Assembly: GCA_024687845.1 (NCBI GenBank) | Contig: JAILEL010000063.1 | Coordinates: 1-36,653 of the forward strand | DNA from: Eubacterium sp. | GTDB lineage: Bacteria > Bacillota_A > Clostridia > Lachnospirales > Lachnospiraceae | Reading direction: 5' to 3' | Length of the DNA stretch: 36,653 bases | Shown here: positions 8,155-16,065 of the stretch, one piece after another | Layout: every line of letters starts with the position of its first letter | Position numbering within the stretch: position 1 is the stretch's first letter | Notes under the pieces: model-generated | Databases searched by the model: none | What the model was told of the DNA's origin: nothing | Seen by the model: only the letters and a program-made list of their open reading frames with translations | Translations under genes and position numbers: made by a program

Positions 8155-9021
8155 TTAAAGGTAATCCGTCAGTTCCATCTGTCTTCCAACTGTATGGTTT
8201 TCATACTGACGTTTCCAGGCTTTTATCTTCCGGCTGTCATACATTAATCCGAATCTCTCACAGAGCTCGCTGACTCTTTTCAGCTTATTCCGGTAATCTG
8301 CCGCCAGTAGTTCACCTTTATTTTCATTTTCTGAGATAAATCTCTTGTATTGCTCAGGAAATCTTTTTTCGTATTCAGTATAAAAGAATTCTCTAGCTGA
8401 TTTTTTTATTGCAACTCTCAGATCCACGAGATCCACAACAGATACTCCATACAGCTTTAACTCCTGAAGAAGTCCCATAAGCTCATTCTCATCATCATTA
8501 ACGTATGGAATCATCGGATAAAGCGTTGCAATAACCTCTATACCGGCTTTCTTAAGCTCCTGAAGAAGTTCAAGTCTTTCTTCTATGGATAACGTATCTT
8601 CTCCTTCAATCTTCTTCAGCTTTTCATCATCCAGGCTGGGAAATGTAAGCTCTACCAGACATCTCGTCTTCGCTGAAATCCCAGTAATAACATCCATATC
8701 CCGAAGAATCAGATTCTGTCTGGTAGTGATGATAACACCAAAATCATTGTTTTCTATCACCTTGAGACATTTCCTTGTAAGCTTGTATTCCTTTTCCAGA
8801 GGATTATAAGGATCTCCAAGATTTCCCATCATTATCACGCATTTACTTCTACGATTCCTGAGCGCTGTATCAAGAAGCTCATATGCATCGTACTTAACAC
8901 CGATTTCCATGGGGTCTGCTCCGGGTGTTTCAGTCAGCAGTATTGAATTCTCTGTTCTTCCTCTATACAGGTTAAGTCCGTTTTGCGGAGTAAGTACGTT
9001 CCTGCTTTCGATTGTGTACAT
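8155..9021 (-). CDS. Cysteine-free SplB/COG1533-type radical SAM homologue (pseudoenzyme candidate)
   Basis: 288 residues. The overall pattern matches the SPL/COG1533 radical SAM group: GLNLYRG near the N terminus, GNLGDPYNPLEKE, LTRKCLKVIE, GVIITTRQNLILRD and an IPYVNDDENELMGLL region. The three iron-sulfur cysteines expected in the CX3CX2C motif after YRG are missing. Positions 22, 26 and 29 read R, S and L in GRTENSILL. The frame is continuous and the codons there are plain AGA, TCA and CTG, so this is not a frameshift. It probably cannot bind a 4Fe-4S cluster or cleave SAM. The gene starts 15 bp after the SMC-like gene and has its own ribosome site, so it is likely operonic and occupies the slot that jetD has in Wadjet systems. 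A DNA-binding or scaffold role is inference. Confidence 0.75.
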   Translation of the reverse strand: MYTIESRNVLTPQNGLNLYRGRTENSILLTETPGADPMEIGVKYDAYELLDTALRNRRSKCVIMMGNLGDPYNPLEKEYKLTRKCLKVIENNDFGVIITTRQNLILRDMDVITGISAKTRCLVELTFPSLDDEKLKKIEGEDTLSIEERLELLQELKKAGIEVIATLYPMIPYVNDDENELMGLLQELKLYGVSVVDLVDLRVAIKKSAREFFYTEYEKRFPEQYKRFISENENKGELLAADYRNKLKRVSELCERFGLMYDSRKIKAWKRQYENHTVGRQMELTDYL

Positions 9022-9036
9022 ATTCTTTTCCCTTTT

Positions 9037-12000
9037 TTAGATGAAATCAAAGGTCTGCTGTTCATAGTCGAGGTCTTTGTATTCCAGCTCTTCACCTTTG
9101 GTTTTGCTGCTGAAGTTTACTACAACCGTTGTAGTCCGGTTTCCTGTCATCTGTTGACCGAGCACATAATTGATATCGAATCTGCCTGTAATTTCCGGTG
9201 TTGCACCACGTGCCGGTACTATGAGCTGACATTGATTTTCTTCCAGGAGCTTGAAAATAGGCTCCCATATATAAATATCCTTCGCCGCTCCAAAGGGGTT
9301 ATCAATAAACAAGGTTTTCGCCCTGCTGCCACCTTCTGAGGTTGCATACATGCCAGCTATATAATTTATTATGGATATCAGGAACTGAATATATATACCC
9401 TGAGACTGTCCCGTACTTCCAACAGCCTCCTCGAACCTCAGATATCTACTCTGTTCACGTATCCTTTCTCTCTTATAAAGAAGAAGTTTAATCTTGGACA
9501 TATCTGTAACTATTACAGAGAAAAGCTTCTTCATAGCAAGACTGCTGCTTAAGAATTTCTGCCTGTCACTCTCTGTACTCTTTTGTTCAACCTCTTCTAC
9601 TACCTTATCAATATATTCAGACATTCTATCCTTGATGTATTCATCTCGAACATACGGAATGCTGAGTTTTATCATTTCAACCTTCGTGTCATCAATACTG
9701 ATTTCCGAAAGCTTTGTCAGTTTGTCCAGTTCTGACCTTACATCCAGGCATCTCTCAACGCACTGATCAACGAAATTATCTCTGAGTTTCTGCATGCTTA
9801 CAAGACTCTTTTCAATTCTGTCTCTTTCAAGAAGAATGATCTTAGTCACTTCATGCAGTTTTTCGAGAAGCTCCTCAGCCTGTCTTTTTGTATCTGGTAT
9901 AATTACATCATCTCTGATGGATGCGGCAAGCTCCATAACATTCATTTCATTAAGTGAATCATAAACCTTCATCTTAACCTTCAGCATATCTGCCTTGGCT
10001 CTCTCTACATCCTTTGACAGCTTATCCCAGATTGTAAGAACCTTATCAAAGTTCTCTCTTATCTTGCTGCTGTCACATAACTCCTGACTCTGGGCAGCCA
10101 CTTCTTCATTTTTGTCGATAATCCTTGACATCACCTGAAGCAGATCATCATAGGACTTGCTCTGTCCCTCGTAATCTGCAAGCTCGTTCCTTGCCTTGGC
10201 AAGCTTAGAAGCCATCAGCGACATCTCTTCTTTAGCCTTAGTCTCTCTGATTTTGACATCATCAAAATCCATCTCTCTGAGCTGGTCTATAGCTTCTTCA
10301 CCATGCTCTTCTCTAAGGCGCTGCTTAGCATATTCCGTACTTCCCTCAAGTCTTGCTTTTTCCGTGGATAGTCCTCTGATACTGTTCTCTATGCTATCCT
10401 TACGTTTTCTAAGCTCACTGAGCGCATGACTCATTTTGTCCAGTATCTCTTCACTGACTATTATTTCGTCAGAACCAGACTGTGTTTTTTCAAGTTCATT
10501 TATATCTACACTGAGTTCAAGTATTCTTTTTCTTGCGCGTTCAATGTTTGAATTAAGTGTATCTCTAAGCAGTTTTTCCTTCTCTACAGATAGCACATTT
10601 TCTGAATTCTTACCTGCAAGAATCTCGAACTCTTTTTCCAGCTCCTCAAGACTTCCCTTAATTGCCGGAAATGCTCTGTCATCTATATAATAAGCTGAAT
10701 ATCTGCTGTCCCATCTGTTCTTTTGCTCATCTCTTGTTTTTACATATTTATCAAGCTTTGCATTCTTCTCAGCCAGTCTTATCTCACGTTCCTTCAGATT
10801 ATTTCCAGAGATTTCCTTCTGCTGCTCCAGTCTTCTCCTGTTTTTCTTAAGCTCTTCCTTATCAGAATAAAGACCACTGAGCTTATCCTGAAGTGCAGCC
10901 ATTTCATTTAAAACAGCAATGTCAGTAACAGAATTCTCTATTTTCTTTTCCAGAAGCATTTTTTCTTCTGAAAGACCTGACAGATTCTTTTCGGTCTCTT
11001 CAATAATGTGATCATTTTCTTCCCTGCTTCTAAGAAGCTGTCTCATTTCTATTCTCAACTGCTCCAGATCCTGCTCACAGGTACTGAGACTTCGGCTTAC
11101 CATATTCTGAACAAAATCCCGGTCTTCCTTGAATGTAGTAAGACTTGATTCCTTACTTCTCAGCTCTTCCTTAAGGTTTGTCAGTGTAAGCCTTGTACTA
11201 TCTGCCTTTCGTAAGATGCTCTCCGGATTCATAAAGTATTTCTTGTCTCTTCTGATGAATTCAACTCCCGAACCGGCAGCAACAAACGCATTTCGTATCT
11301 CATTTCTATCAATGAGCATAACTTCCTGATCAGTATCGATTTCCTTAATTCCCGGATCATCTATCAGCTTTGGAAGATTCTCAACTATAAGTCCGTATGG
11401 AAGTGATGGTAATTTCTCCAGAATAGTATCCTTCATATCATCCGGCAGAACAGCCACATAGTCCATTCCAAACATAGCATCAACACCATGTCTCGTAGCC
11501 AGATAATCCCTGACCTTTTCAACCGCTTCCGTTGGCTGAACAAGTCTGCCTCTTTCTATATCTTTAAGATATTTCTGAAGACTCTCAATCTCCTGCTTCA
11601 GGTTATAAATGTTTACAACTCCTGATGCTATCTTTTCACTTATATTTTCAAGAATCTCATCTGCATCAGCTGATGCCTTGTCAGAATATATCTTCCTTAT
11701 AGCCTTATATTTTTCTTTGACTCTTCTATACTCCTCAACTCTCTGAATCAGTTCTTTTTCTTTTTCTTCCATGAGTCTGAGATCGGAACTAACCTTATCA
11801 TTTCTTTGCACCAGCTCAGCCTTATGCTTTTCAGAGTTGCTGATTTTTGTACCCAGTTCACGAAGTTTATTCTCACACTCCCCAGTGAGTGTCTGCAATT
11901 CTGCAATACTATCCACAGGCGAACCAATCTTTGGATTTATTAGTTCACTCTGTTTTTCAGTCATTGCTGTTTCAAATTCCTTGATACTATTTCTCAGATA

Positions 12001-13431
12001 CTCCAGGCGGCTGTCTGTAACTGCAATTTCAGTTTCTGCCTCAGAGATTTCCTTAGAATGAAGCAGACATTTTTCTGCTTCCTCTTCCTTCTCGGCACTG
12101 GCAAGACTTATTTTTTCTTCCAGTTCAGCAAGACTTTTCTGCATCCTGTCCTCAATATTGGCAACAACTGTATAGATGTCAGCGTCCTTATTAATAGCCG
12201 CTTCCTTTTCATGATTAAGTCTGCTGAGTTCCTCTCTGCAGTTCCTTATTTCCTGATATGCATTTAATGCAAGCCTGAACTTATATTCCTTATCCTGCTT
12301 TTCTATATCCTGCTCCATGCTGCCCAGCTGGGAAATGTATTCCTCCATGGACTGTTCTCTGAGCTTTAGTTCTCTGATATCAGCGTATATCTTCAGCTCT
12401 GCAACAAGACGCTTAGCATCCTCCAGAAGCTTTTCGGCAGCTGCTACATTTTCCTTAAGTAATCCAAGCTTCTCACTCTGATTTTCCTTTTCCTTTAGAA
12501 CAGTGTGATATATAGAAGCCATATCCTTTACAGCATCCTCCTGCTTTGTATATAGCTCCATAAAGGATTCAATCCTATCAATAAGCAGCTGAAGCAGGTC
12601 CTTCTCATGGTCATAGACCTGTATGTCCTTCTTTTTCTCGGCAAGAGCCTTAAGCTCCTCCTGTATGGTCATCAGCAGAGAAACTGTAGTTTCAGTTTTA
12701 TCAGTATCTCTCTTAGTTTTGGCAAGATATGCCTTCTCTATTATCTCCTCAATAAGAAGGTCCTCTATCACCCTTCTTGTGGTCTTGTAGTTCGATTCAA
12801 AATAAGTCCGAACGTGACCTTCAGTCTTATTTATTCCCCTGATTATCTCCCAATGACTTTCGTAAAGACCGTACTGGGCAATAAATCTCTGATATTCTCC
12901 CTTTCTGTCAAAGATATATACCTGAAGATTCTTGTCATTTCTTGAAAGGTCATGCAGATAATTCCTCAGTGCCTTATAAGAGATATGCTCCTTCTCCTTA
13001 TCCAGCGGAAGATTGATAATATCATTTCTATTATAATTTCTATAAAAAATGCAATAGTTAAAATACTGGATCTCAGCAGTTCCATCAGGTCTTTCGTCTT
13101 CGGAAAATGTAGCCTTTTTCGCTGCGAATCCCGTTGTCATATATCTGTATCCATCCTTGATATCGCACTCATCCAGCTTCCACTCCACAAGAGAATGGAT
13201 CACTGTATTGCTCTGATCTCTGAAAAGTTTCTCTATAGGCTGCTTATCATCCAGCGTACAATTCGGAATCAGACACTGCATCAGAAGCAGCATAAGAACA
13301 CTCTTACCACCGCCGTTGGCCAGATCATACAAGGTATTTCTGCCATACATTCTCATGGTAAAATCATCATAGCTCTGTGTTCCAAAATTATATTTTACAT
13401 TATTTACTCTGATACGATTAATGCTGGGCAT
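9037..13431 (-). CDS. SMC/MukB/JetC-like ATPase
   Basis: Predicted 1464 residues, close to the length of MukB. The N-terminal head has Walker A ANGGGKS (38-44). Long Glu/Lys/Leu-rich coiled coils flank a compact central segment (about 640-745) that is probably the hinge. The C-terminal head has a signature-like VGSTGQSQG (about 1337-1345) and a Walker B TLFIDNPFG (from about 1373). The usual catalytic Glu after the Walker B Asp is Asn here. Proteins of this class dimerise and entrap or extrude DNA with a kleisin and kite partners. The ATG at 13431 is chosen because GGAGG lies nine bases upstream; the earlier in-frame ATG at 13449 would place that site inside the coding region. It follows the kite-like gene by 83 bp. 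Whether it serves chromosome segregation or plasmid/phage defence cannot be told from sequence alone. Confidence 0.85.
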   Translation of the reverse strand: MPSINRIRVNNVKYNFGTQSYDDFTMRMYGRNTLYDLANGGGKSVLMLLLMQCLIPNCTLDDKQPIEKLFRDQSNTVIHSLVEWKLDECDIKDGYRYMTTGFAAKKATFSEDERPDGTAEIQYFNYCIFYRNYNRNDIINLPLDKEKEHISYKALRNYLHDLSRNDKNLQVYIFDRKGEYQRFIAQYGLYESHWEIIRGINKTEGHVRTYFESNYKTTRRVIEDLLIEEIIEKAYLAKTKRDTDKTETTVSLLMTIQEELKALAEKKKDIQVYDHEKDLLQLLIDRIESFMELYTKQEDAVKDMASIYHTVLKEKENQSEKLGLLKENVAAAEKLLEDAKRLVAELKIYADIRELKLREQSMEEYISQLGSMEQDIEKQDKEYKFRLALNAYQEIRNCREELSRLNHEKEAAINKDADIYTVVANIEDRMQKSLAELEEKISLASAEKEEEAEKCLLHSKEISEAETEIAVTDSRLEYLRNSIKEFETAMTEKQSELINPKIGSPVDSIAELQTLTGECENKLRELGTKISNSEKHKAELVQRNDKVSSDLRLMEEKEKELIQRVEEYRRVKEKYKAIRKIYSDKASADADEILENISEKIASGVVNIYNLKQEIESLQKYLKDIERGRLVQPTEAVEKVRDYLATRHGVDAMFGMDYVAVLPDDMKDTILEKLPSLPYGLIVENLPKLIDDPGIKEIDTDQEVMLIDRNEIRNAFVAAGSGVEFIRRDKKYFMNPESILRKADSTRLTLTNLKEELRSKESSLTTFKEDRDFVQNMVSRSLSTCEQDLEQLRIEMRQLLRSREENDHIIEETEKNLSGLSEEKMLLEKKIENSVTDIAVLNEMAALQDKLSGLYSDKEELKKNRRRLEQQKEISGNNLKEREIRLAEKNAKLDKYVKTRDEQKNRWDSRYSAYYIDDRAFPAIKGSLEELEKEFEILAGKNSENVLSVEKEKLLRDTLNSNIERARKRILELSVDINELEKTQSGSDEIIVSEEILDKMSHALSELRKRKDSIENSIRGLSTEKARLEGSTEYAKQRLREEHGEEAIDQLREMDFDDVKIRETKAKEEMSLMASKLAKARNELADYEGQSKSYDDLLQVMSRIIDKNEEVAAQSQELCDSSKIRENFDKVLTIWDKLSKDVERAKADMLKVKMKVYDSLNEMNVMELAASIRDDVIIPDTKRQAEELLEKLHEVTKIILLERDRIEKSLVSMQKLRDNFVDQCVERCLDVRSELDKLTKLSEISIDDTKVEMIKLSIPYVRDEYIKDRMSEYIDKVVEEVEQKSTESDRQKFLSSSLAMKKLFSVIVTDMSKIKLLLYKRERIREQSRYLRFEEAVGSTGQSQGIYIQFLISIINYIAGMYATSEGGSRAKTLFIDNPFGAAKDIYIWEPIFKLLEENQCQLIVPARGATPEITGRFDINYVLGQQMTGNRTTTVVVNFSSKTKGEELEYKDLDYEQQTFDFI

Positions 13432-13514
13432 TTTTCGTTTCCTCCACATAGGGTTCGCTTTTTTGCTATTTTGCTTTTTTGCTTATTTAGTCTAGTTAAC
13501 CAGAAACTGCTGCA
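13432..13514. other. A-rich spacer with short direct repeats before the SMC gene
   Basis: On the coding (minus) strand the spacer contains AGCAAAAAAGC, then AGCAAAATAGC, then AGCAAAAAAGC. This is a tandem 10-11-nt repeat just ahead of the ribosome site. It may affect translation of the SMC protein relative to its partners or simply be slippage-prone DNA. Confidence 0.5.
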
Positions 13515-14231
13515 CTATTTATTTGCTTCACGGATTCTCGTCAGTGCATCACGAATGGCACTTCCATTATCTTCAAAATAGTTTTCAGCTATGGCGTGTA
13601 ATCTGTCTGTTGGATATAGTCTGTCATCCACCTGAAGGAAAAGTCCTTCGGACACAAGAAAATTCGAGGTCAGTTTTACATATCCAACTCGTGAGCCTCT
13701 GGATGCCTTCGTTCTATCCTTGTCCTCAGATATCATCGGAGGAAGGCTGTCCCATAACAGTGACACAGCCTTAAAAGAGCTTTCATTCAGATCGTCATCT
13801 GAATATACATCCGTACTGCCGCTTATACGTCCCATTTCCTGTGTTACCGCTTCCAGCAGCTCATCAGTTCTTATATATTCCTTTATCTGATATGTATCAG
13901 ATGCCTTATAGAACTGCAGCAATACCACATACATAATAAAATATACAAGAAAAAGCTCCTTATTCAGTCTCAGATTCAAAATCTTCTTAAGATCATCATT
14001 CGTATATCCAAAAACCTTATTTCCCGAACCGGCTGTAACAAAAAGTGATTCATTATATTCATAAAGCTTAAGATTCAGCCTTGATAAAAGGCCTGTTGTA
14101 ATGTCATAAACCTCTGAATCGGAATAGAAAGCATTATACAGCTCTGCAGTTTCCTTATCCGAAGCCGAAAGTGACCTTCCAGTGGCAAGAACACTGTATA
14201 TATCAAGTGCTTTCTCCATACTTTTTTCCAT
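13515..14231 (-). CDS. Kite-like subunit (MukE/JetB-like; DUF6063-type)
   Basis: 238 residues, mostly helical, no signal peptide. The C-terminal half (a YVKLTSNFLVSEGLFLQVDD stretch followed by YPTDRLHAIAENYF) looks like a winged-helix with a beta wing, as in kite proteins. It resembles what I recall as DUF6063, a small partner in SMC-type operons; this assignment is from memory and from context. It lies 12 bp after the kleisin-like gene and 83 bp before the SMC-like gene, the usual order kleisin-kite-SMC. Kite dimers bind the kleisin and regulate SMC head engagement and DNA entry. Ribosome site AGAGG about nine bases upstream. Confidence 0.7.
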   Translation of the reverse strand: MEKSMEKALDIYSVLATGRSLSASDKETAELYNAFYSDSEVYDITTGLLSRLNLKLYEYNESLFVTAGSGNKVFGYTNDDLKKILNLRLNKELFLVYFIMYVVLLQFYKASDTYQIKEYIRTDELLEAVTQEMGRISGSTDVYSDDDLNESSFKAVSLLWDSLPPMISEDKDRTKASRGSRVGYVKLTSNFLVSEGLFLQVDDRLYPTDRLHAIAENYFEDNGSAIRDALTRIREANK

Positions 14232-14243
14232 TTAATCTATCCT

Positions 14244-15794
14244 CTATCTTTTTCTGACAAAGACTATTTCTGAAAGCTCAGCTATTTTCTCGCCTTCCTC
14301 AGACATAATGTCTCTATCTTCTTTATCGTATTCTATATCAAACTGTAAGTCTCTATACTGTTCCAAAGCATCTTTGCTGTACTTTAAGACCATATCCTCA
14401 AGAAATGTTTCCGAATTCGTAAGCATTTCCTTCACCTTGTAATGTTCCTTGCCCGCCAAATGCGTTATAAAGGAATACAGGTCTCTGTTTTTTTTGATAT
14501 CTTTTCCGAACTTGACTTCAAGGATTGCCATATATTCCTCAAGTGTAACCCTCTCCCATCTTTCCAGCCTGCCAAGCAGTTCAAGAAACAGCTTAGCAAA
14601 GTTGTTGCCTACGGATTCAGATAGAAGTTCATCTTCATATCTAAAGTTCAGATCAGCCACAAGCTCCTGTTTTTCCTCTCCTTTGAGGGATTCACCCGTC
14701 CTTGTAAGTACTAGATTATCAATGGTGGACATGCTGAGACTCTTCTCCCTTCTTGGAAGAAGGAAAGGCATGAACACTAGCGACAGCATCTCTGGTTCAT
14801 CTTCCTTTATAGCCGTGCGAAGCATTCCTTCAAAGTCAAATGCATTTCTGAGACTTCTGGTTCTGCTTCTTCTTACCATCTCGTCCGAAAATCTAGACAG
14901 CTCCGCGGTAGACGCTATCAGCTGACTGTGACTTTCAATGGTCTGTTTAAGCATAGTCTGAAGCTTAGATATATCTTCCGGAGTTTTAAAGTCCGTATCA
15001 TAAGAAAGCCTTGCAACAGCCTTATCAAGAAGCTCCCTGTTCTTTGCAAAGGATTTTCTCTCTTCGGCAAACCAGACCGATGTCTTGTCCATATATTCAT
15101 CAACGGCAGCCGTACCAGCATGAACATCTGTAAGCAGCAGCTTAATAACTTCTTCACGCTTCTTATCAAGTGCCTTTACTTCTATATTTATTCTTTGTAT
15201 GATATCAATACTTCCACTGAAGTTCTCTGACCTGATCATTTTTTCAAGAAGAAGCTGATCCATATTAATACGGCTTTCGTCTCTTACTTCTTTCGTGGAC
15301 AGGTAGAACTCTATAGCATCCTCAGTAACACTGTAAACAACCTCGTCTTCTTTTATAACACTTTCTATAAGCCTTACTCTGGCCCATTTTTCCTTTTTGT
15401 CTGCAGGATCAAAGAAGGTAAATTCAAAAGCTCTGCCATAATTCCTCAGCTTGTCGAATATATATCTTACTAGCTCCCTAATTTCCTTATCCTTCTGACC
15501 TTTTTCTACGTCAAACTGGCTATCTATATCAAAGTCTCTTTTCAGAAGCTGAATACAGAAGTCCTCATACATCCCATAGGTTACCGGTCTGTCATTAAAG
15601 CTGTTCTCATTGATAAAAAACCTGATAACCGAAAGCGTAATGTAACCCATATCAAGAAATCTGAATCTACCCTCTTTATACTGAGAAAAAGTAGTTTCAG
15701 CAAGGGAAAAGAAAGGATAAAACTTTCTGAGATTCAACATTCTTTCTGTATGATTTTTAATTATGTCATCAATAAGGACATAGTTTTCAGCCAT
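14244..15794 (-). CDS. Kleisin-like subunit (MukF/JetA-like)
   Basis: 516 residues, no signal peptide. The N-terminal third contains a winged-helix-like segment: GYITLSVIRFFINENSF, then VRYIFDKLRNYGRAFEFTFFDPADKKEKWARVRLIESV and VVYSVTEDAIEFYLSTKE. A long helical middle follows (about 165-320), then a charged C-terminal region. This arrangement fits MukF/JetA-type kleisins, and it is first in a kleisin-kite-SMC operon. I recall similar clostridial proteins annotated as JetA-family or DUF5716. Its role would be to bridge SMC heads and hold the kite subunit. The start ATG has a GGAG about ten bases upstream; a TATAAT-like box on the minus strand at 15833-15838 may be the operon's -10. Confidence 0.7.
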   Translation of the reverse strand: MAENYVLIDDIIKNHTERMLNLRKFYPFFSLAETTFSQYKEGRFRFLDMGYITLSVIRFFINENSFNDRPVTYGMYEDFCIQLLKRDFDIDSQFDVEKGQKDKEIRELVRYIFDKLRNYGRAFEFTFFDPADKKEKWARVRLIESVIKEDEVVYSVTEDAIEFYLSTKEVRDESRINMDQLLLEKMIRSENFSGSIDIIQRINIEVKALDKKREEVIKLLLTDVHAGTAAVDEYMDKTSVWFAEERKSFAKNRELLDKAVARLSYDTDFKTPEDISKLQTMLKQTIESHSQLIASTAELSRFSDEMVRRSRTRSLRNAFDFEGMLRTAIKEDEPEMLSLVFMPFLLPRREKSLSMSTIDNLVLTRTGESLKGEEKQELVADLNFRYEDELLSESVGNNFAKLFLELLGRLERWERVTLEEYMAILEVKFGKDIKKNRDLYSFITHLAGKEHYKVKEMLTNSETFLEDMVLKYSKDALEQYRDLQFDIEYDKEDRDIMSEEGEKIAELSEIVFVRKR

Positions 15795-16065
15795 AGCCAG
15801 GTAACTCCGGAAAATATAGTATAATCTTCTTAATTATAGCAGTTCTAAGGTTTTAATAAACAGTACTATCGTAAAGAGTTATTATATCATATAAAGGCAA
15901 GATATGAAACGAAAGATTTTCTTATTAAAATGATTGATTTTTTTCTTCAAAACGATTAGATTATTCACAGTGACTTTTTATGATGTCAGATTAGTTACTA
16001 TTCATTGTTAACTCAAAAAACATTATAGAATCACTTTTAAAAATCTACGAAACAGGAAAATATAT
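15795..16065. promoter_or_regulatory. Divergent intergenic region between SMC operon and surface hydrolase
   Basis: AT-rich and gene-free. On the minus strand there is a TATAAT at 15838-15833 and a second one further upstream near 15881-15876, either of which could serve the SMC operon. Neither has a convincing -35. On the plus strand the hydrolase start has AGGA a few bases upstream. I could not place its promoter with confidence. Confidence 0.4.

Noticed and set aside
8155..9021. A frameshift hiding the radical SAM cysteines
   Set aside because: The aligned region is gap-free and the codons at the three sites are ordinary sense codons in an unbroken frame; substitution explains it.
9037..13431. 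Housekeeping Smc protein
   Set aside because: Length, NGGGKS Walker A and kleisin/kite neighbours fit the MukB/JetC class rather than Smc-ScpAB.
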